Position numbers and translations under genes: made by a program. From Streptomyces tailanensis (lineage in GTDB: Bacteria > Actinomycetota > Actinomycetes > Streptomycetales > Streptomycetaceae), in contig NZ_VTHJ01000025.1 of NCBI RefSeq assembly GCF_008386495.1, positions 38,349 to 102,348 of the forward strand: 64,000 nucleotides of DNA. The letters are read 5' to 3'. The number at the start of each line of letters is the position of its first letter. Within the stretch, counting starts at the first letter, position 1. The notes beneath the pieces were generated by a model. That model was given only the letters and a program-made list of their open reading frames with translations. It searched no databases and was not told the origin of the DNA. Below are positions 20,788-31,287 of the stretch, in pieces.

Positions 20788-23765
20788 CAGGCGGACACTC
20801 CAGTGGCAACGGCCCCAGTAGCAACGGCCCCAGTAGCAACGGCCGGGGCTGCGGCAGGGGCGGCGGGCAGGTACACGTACGCGCCGAGGATGTCGGCGGG
20901 CTTCTGCACGGTGACGGACAGGCCACGCACGATCTCACCGGAGGCCTGGCGAACCCGGCGGTGGGAGGCATCCAGCTCGGCGGCCAACTCCTCGCCGTAC
21001 GTCTCCAAATGGCCGTACACATCGGGGAGTTGGGTGAGCAGACGGGTCATCGTGCGCTCGCCGAAGTGGCGGTCCGTGCTCTCGGACGCCGTCGCGTCGA
21101 GCAGGTCCCGGGCCCGCTTCGGCGGCAGCCACTCCGCCTTCCTCGCGGAGCCTTCGAAGGCGATCAGCCGCGCGTCCTCCGCGACCACCTGCTTCTCGCC
21201 GCTGCGCGAGGGCAGCGTGAGGTGGAAGCGGTAACGGACGAGGAGGAGGGTCGTGAGGGTGCCGACCGCGTCCGTCGTGACCACGCCGCAGCGCCGCGCC
21301 GGGCGGGCGCCGTCCGCCTGGGTGTCCAGGGCGGCGTTCAGGACGTGGGACGCGAGGGCGCCCACGACCGGGTCCGTCCGGACGAGGGCCGCCTCGCCCC
21401 TCGCCACCGCCGGGTTCGCGCGGAACGGGATCGGGCGGTCCTTCTCGATCACCTCCGCGCCGACCGTCGGCGCGAGCGCGTCCCGCAGGCCGATGGGCGT
21501 GCCGCCCACCTGGGCCGTGAAGTCCTCGCCGTCGCCGCGGAGGACGGCACCGAGGGCGCCCAGTGACTCCCGTACGAACGTGTCGATCTCGTCCGCGCCG
21601 CCCAGAGCCTCCCGGACTGCCGCGACCTCGCGGGCCACCTCCTGCGGACGCACGGAACGCTGCGCGAATCGCGAACGCGACGCCTTCTCGCGCTCGGCCG
21701 CGGAGTTCCAGTCGCTGTCCAGCTTCGCCGTGCTCACCTTGAACGCGTCCGCGCTGAAGAGCGCGTCCTCGTCCTCGCGCCCCCGCATCAGCAGCCACTC
21801 GACGATCGCGTCCGTCACGCCCGTCGACAGTTCGTCGGGGACGGAGACGGAGATGCCGAGGTCCTTCTTGATCTGGCGGTGCTTCTTGATGAGGACTTCG
21901 AGGACCTTGCCGTCGATGCCGTTGTCGTCGCCGTACAGGGTGATGACGCGGACCTGGTCCTTGCGCTGGCCGTAGCGGTCGACGCGGCCCTCGCGCTGGT
22001 CGTGACGGGTCGGGTTCCAGGCCAGGTCGTAGTGGACGACGGCGTCGAAGTGGTGCTGGAGGTTCACGCCCTCCGACAGACAGTCCGTCGCGATCAGGAC
22101 GCGGCGGGCGGCGGCGTCCTCGCCGGCCTCCTCGGCGAGCTTCTCGATGCGCTCCAGGCGCTGCTGCGGGGAGAGCGTGCCGGTGACCGCCTTCACGACG
22201 GTCTTGGCGCCGAGCGGGCCGCGCCTGCCGGACTCCTTGTCGTTCTCCAACTGGGCGGCGAGGTACTCGGCCGTCGGGATGTAGCGGCAGAACACGATCG
22301 GGTTGTGGCCGTCCGCGAGGAGCGCCTTGAGGTGCTTGATCAGCGCCTTGAGCTTGAGGTCCTTGGCCGGGCCTTCCAACTGCTCGGCGATGTCGGCGAG
22401 TTCGGCGAGGTAGGAGCGTGGGTCCTCGGTCGTCTCCGCGCCCGGTGCGACGTCCATGCCCTCCATCGCGTCACTGTCGGCGGCGTCGCTGTTGAGCGGG
22501 GCGCCCAGCTTGTCGGCCTCCTCCGCCGACGCGGCGATCGCCGCCGCCGAACGCGTCCGCAGCGTCTGCGCGGCGGCGCGCGGCGACGACACCAGGGAGC
22601 GGAGCAGCGCGATCGCCGACCACCAGGCGATGCGCGCCTCCCGCTTGCCCTGGCTGCCCGCCTGCTCGACGCGCTCACTCGCGTACGCGATCGCGTCGTC
22701 GAGCAGGGCCCGGTACTCCGGCGACAGCTTGTACGTCTCGTCCTTGAAGTAACGGTCCGAGGGGAACGCGGTCCGCTCCGCGAGGGAGTCGTCGGTGAGA
22801 CCGTCCTCCTTGGTGAGGTACTGGCGTACGTCGGCCCGCTTGCGCGCCACGAAGTGCTGGGCGAGGAGCTTCCTGCCCGCCTCCGAATCCAGGCTCACGT
22901 CGGCCAGTTCGGGCTTGACCAGGCCGAGGAGGTTGCGGAACGCGGACTCCTTGCCGCTGTGCGGGGTCGCCGTCACGAGCAGCAGGTGCCGGGTCTCGTC
23001 CTGCGAGACGCGGCGCAGCAGCTCGTAGCGGAGCTGGTTCTGCGAAGCCGTGGAGGTGTCGTCGGCGACCACGCAGGTGTGGGCCTCGTCGACGATCACG
23101 AGGTCGGGGCAGTGGCGTACGAAGTCGTCCCGGTGGCGCGGGGACTTGATGAAGTCCGTCGAGACGATCACGTGTGGGTACTTGTCGAAGAGGGACTGGC
23201 CCAGGTCCAGGCCCCGTTCGAGGCGCGAGACCGTCGAGGAGAGGACCAGCTCCGCGTCGATGCCGAACTTCGTGCGCAGCTCCTGCTGCCACTGCTCGGC
23301 GAGCGCGGGGGAGCAGAGGACTGCCAGGCCGGTCGCCTCGCCCTGCGCGAGGAGTTCGCTCGCGACCAGGCCCGCCTCGATCGTCTTGCCGATGCCGACG
23401 TCGTCCGAGATCAGCATGCGGACCGTCTTCTGCCGCAGGGCCATCAGCAGTGGAACCAGCTGATACGCGCGCGGCTCCACCGCGATCCCGGCCAGCGAGC
23501 GGAACGGGCCCGCGCCCGAGCGGAAGCCGACGCGCAGCGCCGTACGCAGCAGGCCTGCCGCCCGCTGGTCACCGAGGTCGCTCGGCTCCGGCGGCGCGAA
23601 CTTCGCCTCGTCCACCGTCTCGAACGCCGGGAACACGGCAGCGATGTCGTCGTCCGAGCCGCCCAGCGGACGCAGGACGAGCAGATCGGGCTTGCTCTCG
23701 GGGAGCACGACCCATTCCCGGCCGCGGGCCTTCACCAGGGAACCGGCGGAGTACGTGAGTGCCAT
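20787..23765 (-). CDS. SNF2-type helicase, DrmD-like
   Basis: The product has 992 residues. Helicase motifs are complete: Q-like PRAYQLVPLL, Walker A DDVGIGKT near 123, Walker B DEAH near 227, TATPHSGK near 265, and in the second RecA lobe TDCLSEGVNLQ and the arginine-finger motif REGRVDRYGQ near 590. This is the RapA/SNF2-like superfamily 2 group that includes DrmD. The C-terminal 350 residues are not recognised. The extreme C-terminus has three AVATG repeats encoded by 15-bp direct repeats. It starts 55 bases downstream of the kinase-helicase gene and overlaps the methyltransferase start. It probably moves on double-stranded DNA to sense or remodel foreign DNA. Confidence 0.85.
20801..20845 (-). 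repeat. three 15-bp direct repeats at the 3' end of the SNF2 gene
   Basis: Three near-identical 15-base units (cagtagcaacggccc on the plus strand, with one base changed in each of two copies) encode a repeated VATGA unit on the minus strand. They lie within the last 20 codons of the helicase gene. Such units expand and contract by slippage, so the tail length may vary between strains. Confidence 0.9.
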
Positions 23766-23820
23766 GTGAGTCTTCGAGTCCTCGTGTTGGGTCCGACCGG
23801 ATGGTGGATGGGGCGGGCGG

Positions 23821-26800
23821 TCAGTTGGCGGCCGGAGAGCCGAAGTAGCGGGAGTTGGCGGCGGCGACGGCGTCCCAGTCGACGTCGTGCGCGAAGCGGA
23901 TGACGTCCCAGCGGGCGTTGAACAGGCGGTCCTCGGCGTCCTCGTCCCGGAAGGTGTCCTGCTCCTTGTCCGGTAGGTCTACGAAGACCGCTACGTTCAC
24001 GCCGGGCAGGCGGTACACGTAGTCGGGGGTCGCCATCGCCTCGGTGAGGAACGAGCCCGGTTCGTCCGGCAGCCGCAGGCCGCGCGCCTTCGCCCAGCCA
24101 AGGAAGTCGCCCTGAGCGGCCAGCTCGGCCGCCGATGCCTCGACCGGTGTCGGCTCGGCGGGGTCGGGGTCGGGGTCGGGGTCGGGGGAGACCTGGTCGA
24201 GCAGTCGCCGGTACTGCTCCGAGCGCGACTCGCCGCGCGACTCCCGCCGGGCCGTCGCCGACGCGAGCCGCACCAGCAGGTCCCGCACCGAGTGGCGGTT
24301 GATGAGCGCGTGGTTGAGCTGGTTGCCGTAGGTCAGCAGGCACTCGTAGCAGCCGAGCGCGCACGGCCGGTCCGGGTGCGGGCCGCCCTGGTCGGTGCCG
24401 TCCGCGGCGAAGTGGCAGATGTCCAGGGCGCGTACGGCCGCCTTCGCCAGGGCGTCGGGCTCGGCCTGGAGGCGGCGCAGCACACCCGCCCCGCCCTCGG
24501 CGGCCTCCGTGAACAGGATGCGGTTGCGGGGGCCGTCGTCCGGCGGCAGCAGCTCGCTGGACAGTTCGGCGTCCTCCAGCTCGAACGCGGCCTCGATGCC
24601 CCGTTCCAGGGCGTACATCAAGGAGAGCGCCACCGGCTCCGGCAGCGGCTCGTCGAGGGTGACGACGAGGATGTTGCGGCGGTCCTCCACGTACGGGATG
24701 ACCCGCTTCTTGCGGCGTCGCTCATTGCCGTCCGAGTCGATCACGGGCAGCTCGCTGGAGTCGCCGGACGCCTCTGACGCGTCCTTGTCGTTCATCCAGC
24801 GGCCGTCCGCGAGGTCCAGCCAGTACCCGGCCGGCTCGTCGCTCTTGGCGCGCACCCGCCCGATGTTGGTGATGCGGACTGTCGCCGAGTCGCCGTACGC
24901 CACGTCGGCGAGCGGCGCGCCCGAGGCGTCGGTGACCGCCGCGTTCAGGCGGCCCTTGCGGGTGCCGTGGTCCTGGAAGCGGTACGACGTCTCCAGCTTG
25001 AAGCCGGCGCGGCGCCGCTCCTCCTCGTCGGAGGAGATCCGCTCACGGCGGGTGGTGTACACGGTGTGCAGGTGCAGCAGGCCGTACGTCGCCGCGCCCA
25101 GCGGCTCGTGGCACATGGCGCAGCGGTCCTCCAACTGCTCCGGATCGTGGTGGTAGCCGCAACTCGCGCAGCGGCGGGCCTCGCTGGTCGCCAGCTCGCC
25201 CGAGGAGTCCGGTGGCAGCTGGATGCGGGTCACCTGGTAGCGGGCGCCCTCGTGGTAGATCAGCGCACCGGGGCCGAACTCGCGGATCGCGAGGAAGCGC
25301 GGGCGCTGGAGGTAGTCGCCGTCCCCGCGGCGGCGGCCGACGGTCGGGATGTACGCGGCGAGCGGGAGCCGCGGGAAGCTGTAGCCGGGCAGGAAGCCCT
25401 CGGATGCCAGATAGCGGTACGGGTTGAAGTCGGAGAGGACCGACTTGCTGTCGACGCTCTCGTTCATCAACAGGTTCAGTTGTGTCTCGGCCTCACGGCG
25501 GCGGGCGTTGGCACGGATGCGGTCGCCCTCGGTGAGGCTGTAGTCGAGGCGGCGCCTGTTCTGGATGTACTGGTCGTCGAGGGCGGAGCGGAACAGTTGC
25601 CGCCAGCGGTCGAAGGCCCGGTCGAAGCGGGTCGCCACGGTCCGCACACGGTCCTGGATCCAGTCGTCGTGCCACCACGTGGTGTCGGCGAAGTCGGGCA
25701 GGAGCGGGCCGAGGACGCGCAGGGCCGCGTCGACGGTGCGGCGCCGGGCGCTCTCGTCGAGGGAGGCCGCGAGGATGTCCGGCAGCAGTTCCAGCGCGGG
25801 GTGCGGACGGTCACCTGTGTCCGGGTACGACACGTCGAGCACCTCGGGGATGGCCCGGCCCAGCTTCAGGCCGGCCTCCGCGATCCAGATGCCCTGGAGA
25901 TGGGAAAGCACCAGATCCTCGTTGGCGAGGTCCAGGCGCGGCGGGGCTACGGCACCCGCGACCATGCGCTCCGAGCGGCGGAAGTAGTACTGGTCGTGGC
26001 TGTTTCCCGTCGCGCAGTACGTGGTGACGAGGGCGGGCTGGCCGCTGCGGCCCGCGCGTCCCGAGCGCTGCGCGTAGTTCGCGGGTGTGGGCGGCACATT
26101 GCGCATCATCACCGCGTTGAGCTGGGAGATGTCGACACCCAGCTCCATTGTCGGGGAGCAGTACAACAGCTTCAACTCCGCCTTGCGGAAGGCCTCTTCG
26201 CGCTGCTCCCGCTCCTCCGGCGAGACCTGCGCGGTGTGCTCGCGCGCGAACAGGCCGGACAGGGTGCCTGCCGCGTCCTTGTACAGGTCGCGGAAGAAGG
26301 TGTTGACGCGCGGGCCGTCGCCGCTCTGGTAGGTGCGGGTCAGTGGGTCGTGCGTGCCCCTCTCGCCCCTGCCCGCACGCCAGACGAGGGACTGGGCGGC
26401 CACGCGGTAGCCGGTGGCGGCCGGGGCGGAGGACCTGCGGTAGCGGCCCGCGCGCTGCGGGGTCTCCGTCACCTCCTTCACCAGGCCCGCCTTGGCCAGA
26501 ACCTTCAGCAACTCCTCGATGACCTGCTGGAGATCGGCCAGGTCGAAGCCAGGGCGCACCTTGAACGACGAGTCCGCGCGCCCCAGGTACTTGCCGAACT
26601 TGCCGCGCGCCGAAAGGAACAGAGCCGAGCGGTCCATGCCCGGGCGGGACGGGTGCGGATAGGCCGTGCCGACCTTCGGCTTGTCCGCGGCGGACAGCAC
26701 CCACGGGTCGATCAGCCGCTCCTCGCTCGCCCGCTGGAGCGAGTCGAAGTCGTCACGGAAGTACGAGACGTCGATGGCGAGGGAGCGGCGCATCTCGTTG

Positions 26801-29800
26801 AGCACTGCCTTCATGACCTCGGCCCGCAGCGACGGGTCGGCGTCGCGCAGCGCCTCGTGCGTGCCCGCCCACCGGTCCTGCTTGGCCGCCACCCATTCCA
26901 GGTCCTCGTAGCCGATCTCCAGCAGGCCGGTCTGCTCCAGGTTCGGCATGGTGATGCGCCAGCCGCGCTCCAGGTCCAGATAGAGCCGGAACGCGATCAC
27001 GTCACGGAGGGTCTTGGCGGCGTTGCGGGCGAGGGAGGGCGGCAGATCGCTCTCGCCGGTGTAGTCGGCCGGCTCGATGGCGAGCGCGTTCGTCACCGAC
27101 GAGGCCAGTTCCTCGTGGTGGACGCCGTCCTCACCCGCGTCCAGAGCCGCCCGGTACAGGGCGCCGCGCAACTGCGTGATCTGCACGAAGTCGTTGAAGT
27201 GACCCGCCTGGAGGGACGCGTCCTGCCGGTTGTCGACGAACGTGAGGAGTTTGCGCGCCTCCGTGTCCAGGGTTTCCGCCGACACCGACTTCAGCGAGCG
27301 CACCACCGACGCGGAGATCAGTGAGGTCGCGGAGGACCGGCCCTCCTGGTCGAGCGTCGCCAGCTTCGCGAAGTCCCGGCCGCGCGTCTGCTCGTACGCG
27401 ACCCCGCAGTGCAGACAGAAAAGGAAGGGGGAGGGGACGAAGGCGGCCTGGAGTTCGCCGCTCCCCTCGCGGCCGCGCGGATCCACCGTGACGGCACGCG
27501 GCACCCGGTCGCGGTACGACTTCTTGACGACCTCCTGGCCCCTGTCGTCCAACTCCAGCCAGGACTCGGGCAGTCGGCGGTCATCCACGGCGTACTGGAC
27601 GTTGGACGGCCACGCCCGCTCGTGGTCGACGTACAGATAGCCGTCGCCCTGTCGCCCGCCCGTCGCGGAGGTGTCCCGGCGCGCCTCGTACCGGACCTCG
27701 CCGTCCTTCTCGGTCCGCCACACCGTCAGATATTCCTGCCCGCACTCCCGGCAGAACGCCAGCGGCATCAGCAACTTGCCGTCGCTGCCCGGCTGTTCGA
27801 GCTGGTACGAGCGGGTGAGGTGGCGCGAGAGCTTGTCCTCCAGGGTGACATACACGGTGTCGCCCTTGGAGAGGAACTGGTGCAGCCGGAACGCGAACAG
27901 CGGCCGCTCGGTCACCGGGTGGCGCGCCTGCGAACCGGCCTCCAGAGTGGCGCGGATCGCGGCGACACACTGGTCCTCGGCTACCCCGGACTGCTCGTGC
28001 AGCTCCTTCGCCGCGACCTCGATCTTCGTGGGCTGCTGGCGGATCAGCCGCCCGGTGGCCTCGTCGGTCGCCAGGCCGAAGCGGGTCTCGATCCAGCGGG
28101 CCAGCGGGTCGCGTACGAGATCGTCGTACGCGCGCGGCGCGGCGGGGGAGTTGAGACGCTCGGCGGGAACGGTGTCGGGTGTCTCGTGGGTCGCGCGGAC
28201 CAGGGTCTCGCCGATGACGTGCTCCGGGCGCACCGGCGTACCGAACAGGGTGCTCGCCACTGAGGCGACGACCTTCTTCTGGTCGTCGAGCGTGCCCTCC
28301 GTGGACATGGTGGCTGACGTGCCGATGCACTGCAGGTCCTGCGCCTCGCAGGCCTCGCGGACGCGGCGGATCAGCAGGGCGACGTCGGCGCCCTGTCGGC
28401 CGCGGTAGGTGTGCAACTCGTCGAAGACCAGGAATTCCAGGCCCCGCGCCATCTTGATGAGGCTCGCCCGGTCGGCCGGGCGGGTCAGCATCAGTTCCAG
28501 CATCACGTAGTTGGTGAGCAGGATGTCCGGCGGGTTGTCGCGGATCTCCTTGCGCTTCTCGTCGTCCTCCTGGCCGGTGTACCGGGCGAAGGTGACCGGC
28601 TCGCGGCCCGCGCCGTAGCCGTCGCGCAGATACTTCTCCAGCTCCTTGAGCTGGCTGTTGGCGAGCGCGTTCATCGGGTAGACGATGATCGCCCGCACCC
28701 GCTTGGGCGCGTTCGGTCCCTCGGTGTCCCGCTGGTGGAGCACCTTGTTCACGATCGGGACGATGTACGCGAGCGACTTGCCGGAACCGGTGCCCGTCGT
28801 CAGGACATACGACGCACCGGACGCGGCGGCGTCGATCGCCTCGCGCTGGTGCTGGTGGAGCGTCAGGGGGCGGCCGTCGGGGACCGTGCCGCCCTCGGTC
28901 TTCTTCGCCTGGAAGATACGGGCGCACTCGTCGTGCAGCACCTTCTGCCCGGCGAGTTCGACCACCGTGCCGCCGCTCTGGAAGAACGGGTTCAGCGACA
29001 GCCACGGGTCGGGCCATTGCGACTTGCTGTCGAGGTCGTCCTCGACGAACGCCGCGATACGGTCGTCGCGGATGACGGTGCCGCCCTCGGTGAAGGACCG
29101 GTAGTCCTTGATCAGCGCGCGATGCACACCGAAGACATCCATTCCGGAGCCGGAGACGGTCACCGGGGCAGGCGTCGGGGCCACCGCGTCGCGCACGGGG
29201 GCCCGGGTGGTGGAGGCACGCAGCGGGCCGGTGGGGTCCAGGGCGCTCCAGTGCGGCAGCCGCGCGGAGTCCTCGTCCGCCGTGGCCAGGGGCAGCAGCG
29301 CGTCGCGAACCGCGACGGCGTCCGCGGGGCGGGCCGCCGGGTCCTTCGCGAGCAGCCTGTGGACGAGACGCGCGAGCTCGCTGGGGATGCCGCCGCGGAT
29401 GCCGGCGACGGGTGCGGGCTCCTGCCTGGTGTGCTTGTCCGCGAGCTCGAACGGGGACTCGCTCGTGAAGGGAGGAACGCCGACGAGCATCTCGTACAGC
29501 ACACACCCCAGCGCGTACAGATCGGCGGCTTGCGTGACCTGCTTGGCCTCGAACTGTTCCGGAGCCATGTAGCGGGCGGTCCCGACGCTGACACCCGTGC
29601 TGGTCAGCCGTGTCTCGTCCGGGTCGTCCACGATGCGGCCCATGCCGAAGTCGAGAACCTTGACCGTGCCGCCCTCGGTCAGCATGAGGTTCGCGGGCTT
29701 CAGATCACGGTGAACGACGCCCGCGGTGTGCGCGGCCGCCAGACCCGCGGCGACCTGTGCGCCGATGGCGGCGGCCCAGGAGATGGGGAGCTGAGGTTCC

Positions 29801-30147
29801 TCCTCGATGAGATCGCGCAGCGTCTCGCCGTCCAGGAGCTCCATGGCGAGATAGGGGAGGCTGCCCTGGTCCTCGGCGACTCCGCCCGCGATGAGCCGAG
29901 TGAGGTTGGGATGGTGCAGGCGGCGCATGATCCGCACCTCGCGCGCGAAGCGCTGAACTGCCTTGGGGTCGGCGCCGGTGTCGATCCGAAGGCCGGTGCG
30001 GCGGCGAAGGATGGTCTTGAACGCGACCGCACGCTCGGGCGAACCCTCGAGGGCGTTCAGGTCCTCGGCCCGGTGCACCTCCCCCATGTTGCCCTTGCCG
30101 ATGACGCGCCCGATACGGAATCTGCCGTCGACCAGCTCGTGGCTCAC
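23821..30147 (-). CDS. fusion of Ser/Thr protein kinase, superfamily 2 helicase and DUF1998-type region
   Basis: The product has 2108 residues from a GTG. Residues 10-280 are a complete Hanks-type kinase: GKGNMG loop at 17-22, Lys44, HRDLKPAN with Asp148, DFG at 166-168 and APE at 195-197. There is no transmembrane segment after it. From about 430 a DEAD-like helicase begins: Walker A TGTGSGKS at 451-458, DELH at 576-579, GTSATMS near 610, and QRSGRAGR near 1362. A Cys cluster CASC/CAMC lies near 1670, and a DUF1998-type cluster CALGCYEC near 1932. The last 60 residues (PDYVYRLPGVNVAVFVD ... WDVIRF) resemble a Vsr-like or PD-(D/E)XK end but lack an obvious full active site. DISARM splits helicase and DUF1998 into DrmA and DrmB; here they are one chain with a kinase. 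It is the first gene of the operon. Confidence 0.85.
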   Translation of the reverse strand: MSHELVDGRFRIGRVIGKGNMGEVHRAEDLNALEGSPERAVAFKTILRRRTGLRIDTGADPKAVQRFAREVRIMRRLHHPNLTRLIAGGVAEDQGSLPYLAMELLDGETLRDLIEEEPQLPISWAAAIGAQVAAGLAAAHTAGVVHRDLKPANLMLTEGGTVKVLDFGMGRIVDDPDETRLTSTGVSVGTARYMAPEQFEAKQVTQAADLYALGCVLYEMLVGVPPFTSESPFELADKHTRQEPAPVAGIRGGIPSELARLVHRLLAKDPAARPADAVAVRDALLPLATADEDSARLPHWSALDPTGPLRASTTRAPVRDAVAPTPAPVTVSGSGMDVFGVHRALIKDYRSFTEGGTVIRDDRIAAFVEDDLDSKSQWPDPWLSLNPFFQSGGTVVELAGQKVLHDECARIFQAKKTEGGTVPDGRPLTLHQHQREAIDAAASGASYVLTTGTGSGKSLAYIVPIVNKVLHQRDTEGPNAPKRVRAIIVYPMNALANSQLKELEKYLRDGYGAGREPVTFARYTGQEDDEKRKEIRDNPPDILLTNYVMLELMLTRPADRASLIKMARGLEFLVFDELHTYRGRQGADVALLIRRVREACEAQDLQCIGTSATMSTEGTLDDQKKVVASVASTLFGTPVRPEHVIGETLVRATHETPDTVPAERLNSPAAPRAYDDLVRDPLARWIETRFGLATDEATGRLIRQQPTKIEVAAKELHEQSGVAEDQCVAAIRATLEAGSQARHPVTERPLFAFRLHQFLSKGDTVYVTLEDKLSRHLTRSYQLEQPGSDGKLLMPLAFCRECGQEYLTVWRTEKDGEVRYEARRDTSATGGRQGDGYLYVDHERAWPSNVQYAVDDRRLPESWLELDDRGQEVVKKSYRDRVPRAVTVDPRGREGSGELQAAFVPSPFLFCLHCGVAYEQTRGRDFAKLATLDQEGRSSATSLISASVVRSLKSVSAETLDTEARKLLTFVDNRQDASLQAGHFNDFVQITQLRGALYRAALDAGEDGVHHEELASSVTNALAIEPADYTGESDLPPSLARNAAKTLRDVIAFRLYLDLERGWRITMPNLEQTGLLEIGYEDLEWVAAKQDRWAGTHEALRDADPSLRAEVMKAVLNEMRRSLAIDVSYFRDDFDSLQRASEERLIDPWVLSAADKPKVGTAYPHPSRPGMDRSALFLSARGKFGKYLGRADSSFKVRPGFDLADLQQVIEELLKVLAKAGLVKEVTETPQRAGRYRRSSAPAATGYRVAAQSLVWRAGRGERGTHDPLTRTYQSGDGPRVNTFFRDLYKDAAGTLSGLFAREHTAQVSPEEREQREEAFRKAELKLLYCSPTMELGVDISQLNAVMMRNVPPTPANYAQRSGRAGRSGQPALVTTYCATGNSHDQYYFRRSERMVAGAVAPPRLDLANEDLVLSHLQGIWIAEAGLKLGRAIPEVLDVSYPDTGDRPHPALELLPDILAASLDESARRRTVDAALRVLGPLLPDFADTTWWHDDWIQDRVRTVATRFDRAFDRWRQLFRSALDDQYIQNRRRLDYSLTEGDRIRANARRREAETQLNLLMNESVDSKSVLSDFNPYRYLASEGFLPGYSFPRLPLAAYIPTVGRRRGDGDYLQRPRFLAIREFGPGALIYHEGARYQVTRIQLPPDSSGELATSEARRCASCGYHHDPEQLEDRCAMCHEPLGAATYGLLHLHTVYTTRRERISSDEEERRRAGFKLETSYRFQDHGTRKGRLNAAVTDASGAPLADVAYGDSATVRITNIGRVRAKSDEPAGYWLDLADGRWMNDKDASEASGDSSELPVIDSDGNERRRKKRVIPYVEDRRNILVVTLDEPLPEPVALSLMYALERGIEAAFELEDAELSSELLPPDDGPRNRILFTEAAEGGAGVLRRLQAEPDALAKAAVRALDICHFAADGTDQGGPHPDRPCALGCYECLLTYGNQLNHALINRHSVRDLLVRLASATARRESRGESRSEQYRRLLDQVSPDPDPDPDPAEPTPVEASAAELAAQGDFLGWAKARGLRLPDEPGSFLTEAMATPDYVYRLPGVNVAVFVDLPDKEQDTFRDEDAEDRLFNARWDVIRFAHDVDWDAVAAANSRYFGSPAAN
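24159..24188 (-). repeat. hexamer repeat encoding a DP tract
   Basis: About five copies of ggggtc encode SPDPDPDPDPAEP on the minus strand, in a linker near residue 1990 of the kinase-helicase protein, between the DUF1998-type region and the C-terminal nuclease-like end. It is a flexible hinge and a likely site of length variation. Confidence 0.85.
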
Positions 30148-30304
30148 GCCCCGCTCCTCTGTCCCTGTCTCCGCGGGTTCTCACACTTCTGAAACGGAAT
30201 GCGTCCCCCTGACCTGCTTGCCGCACCGCCCATCGTGGCAGAGGGGACGCTGCGACCGCCGTCACCGTACACGATTGTGGGAATTATCGATAGACGTTCA
30301 ATCT

Positions 30305-30319
30305 GTTGACATCGTCAAC
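30305..30319. promoter_or_regulatory. 15-bp palindrome upstream of the island operon
   Basis: GTTGACATCGTCAAC has two perfect 6-base arms around a 3-base centre. It lies 158 bases upstream of the kinase-helicase start. Read on the minus strand it contains TTGACG, a good -35 element, and a TTGAAC lies just downstream; TA-rich bases (tatcgata) lie about 20 bases further on. The whole 192-base gap (30148-30339) is the probable promoter of the operon and, on the other side, of the degenerate gene at 30340. The palindrome may be an operator overlapping the promoter. Confidence 0.4.
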
Positions 30320-30339
30320 GCGCCACGTTTGAAGAGCAT

Positions 30340-31270
30340 GTGCAGGCCTTGGGGCTCGGTGGTGCCGAGCGGGAACGGCTGCGGGGTGAACCGGACCGGT
30401 TGGGGCTGCCCGTCCAGGGAGTGCATGTACACAATGACGCGGACATCCCGGATATGGAAAAGGTTGCACTGTTCCGTGGAGAAATTGTGTTCCCCAGGGT
30501 TGATGTGGTGCGAACGCTTCTCCTCCGCTACGCGGACGCCGACGGATTCGTGATGTCCCGGGTCGTGGACGGAGTGGCCCGACTGGCCGGACTCGGTGAG
30601 CGGGATGCGGCGGCGCTGCGGGCCGGGCAAAGGGCCGGGACATCGACGTCGTGTCCGACGAATCGGAGGAGTCGGGGGCGGGCGAGGAGGACGATCCGCC
30701 GTCTGCCGGGGAGCCGGAACTCACGGCAGCCGGCCGGGCGGCAGTGACGCGGCCGTGGCCGCGGCGATGGCCGTTCTGCGGGAGGACCGCTTCTCGCGAC
30801 GCCCTGGGGACCGACTGCTGAAGGCCGAGGCGGAGGTCGGTCTCGCCATCCTGCTGCGGGGCGGCGCGGACCGTGTCGGCCGGTGCGGATCGTGCAGCGC
30901 ACGGCGGGCAACCTGTACTACCCGGTCGTGCACTCGGCGCTCGACATCCCCGAGACGGACGTACCGGTTCACACCGACGACGCCCTTGCCGCATGGGTGC
31001 GTGAGGACGACCTGTGGGTGTCCCAGTGCCGCACGGCCGGGACCCCGCGTGCCGAGGAGCTGGGCATGATGATCCAGGACGACACCGGGGCCGATGACGA
31101 CCTCCTGGACGCCCTCGTCGCCGAGGAGACGGGTGGGGTTTCCGGGGCCGCTCCCGCCTCGTCGGACGCTCCGGCCCGGCCCGACCTGAGCCGCGAGGAG
31201 CGGCAAGCGGGGGACGCTCCGGTGAGGCCCGGCGGCGGTTTCGGACCGAGGCCGCCGGGACTGTGGTCTG
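30340..31270 (+). pseudogene. degenerate gene with several frameshifts
   Basis: Coding-like peptides appear in all three frames in sequence: HVHNDADIPDMEKVALFRGE to RDAAALRAG (30430-30630), DIDVVSDESEESGAGEEDDP (30640-30700), AAAMAVLREDRFSRRPGD and KAEAEVGLAILLRGG (30755-30865), and RIVQRTAGNLYYPVVH to DDDLLDALVAEETGG (30885-31130). Joined, they resemble one protein with an acidic linker. The EAEVGLAILLRGG segment recalls sigma-70 region 1.2, but the expected sigma core is missing, so an internal deletion is likely too. It diverges from the island operon and could once have been its regulator. The identification is weak; that no single frame is intact is clear. Confidence 0.4.
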
Positions 31271-31287
31271 CCTGGTGTGGCCTGAAC

